The notes under the pieces were generated by a model. That model was not told where the DNA came from and made no database searches. It saw only the letters and a list, made by a program, of their open reading frames with translations. Shown piece after piece: positions 14,005-14,123 of a stretch of DNA of 14,123 bases. Source of the stretch: an uncultured Eubacteriales bacterium (lineage in GTDB: Bacteria > Bacillota_A > Clostridia > Lachnospirales > Lachnospiraceae). The stretch is from assembly GCA_900321365.1 (NCBI GenBank), contig ONVT01000002.1:1-14123 (forward strand), written 5' to 3'. Position 1 is the first letter of the stretch. The number at the start of each line of letters is the position of its first letter. The translations under genes were made by a program, and so were the position numbers.

Positions 14005-14078
14005 ACCTTCTGCCCTTATGATCTGTACAGAAATCACTTGTTATTGTTGAACAGATCCTTATTACGTGTTTTAGAACA

Positions 14079-14108
14079 GATATGTCTCCACATCAGTGGA
14101 GACATATC
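14079..14108. repeat. Perfect 13-bp inverted repeat upstream of the transporter
   Basis: GATATGTCTCCAC (14079-14091) and its exact reverse complement (14096-14108) flank the loop ATCA. It lies 75-105 bp upstream of the transporter start codon, with no run of T on either side. It could be an operator for a dimeric regulator, an mRNA hairpin in the transporter leader, or part of the end of an unseen neighbouring gene. The window ends 15 bases later, so the context is incomplete. Confidence 0.65.
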
Positions 14109-14123
14109 CGGTATCTGGTATTA

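Overview
The window looks like chromosomal DNA from an anaerobic Bacillota of class Clostridia, with Lachnospiraceae-like gene content and fairly GC-rich coding DNA (hand-counted core lines are about 60-68% GC). The strongest lineage marker is a complete SCIFF ranthipeptide cassette: a 47-residue six-cysteine precursor at 3795-3938 and its radical SAM/SPASM maturase. The start codons and strong GGAGG-type ribosome binding sites also fit Bacillota. No rRNA, tRNA, transposase or CRISPR array was seen.

Layout. 1-208: intergenic DNA with two long imperfect palindromes. 209-1303 (minus): prephenate dehydrogenase (tyrA) with a C-terminal ACT domain. 1304-1555: divergent promoter region carrying a third copy of the palindrome-derived repeat. 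1556-3634: an EF-G-like translational GTPase with eroded G motifs. 3645-5557: promoter, structured leader, SCIFF precursor (scfA), a 251-nt spacer with a strong hairpin, and the maturase (scfB), which probably starts at TTG 4190. 5592-7841: a fused SecD-SecF, ending in an intrinsic terminator at 7878-7911. 8053-9903: recJ. 9951-12946: a compact operon-like run yhbY, nadD, yqeK, rsfS and a tandem SseB-like gene, ending in an intrinsic terminator at 13015-13044. 13081-14004 (minus): a bile acid:sodium symporter-family transporter with lower GC, with a perfect 13-bp inverted repeat upstream of it.

How the genes fit together. scfA, scfB and secDF run in one direction with no terminator before 7878, so peptide, maturase and an export-assisting membrane motor may be co-transcribed. 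The yhbY-nadD-yqeK-rsfS block is a widely conserved Gram-positive cluster joining ribosome assembly and silencing with NAD synthesis and Ap4A turnover. The most unusual points are: the regulatory architecture around scfA/scfB; the EF-G paralogue with GGMD in place of NKxD; the SecF half with Ala in place of the intramembrane Asp of the GYSIND motif; and an intergenic repeat family whose long hairpin is fully paired only in the RNA sense of tyrA.
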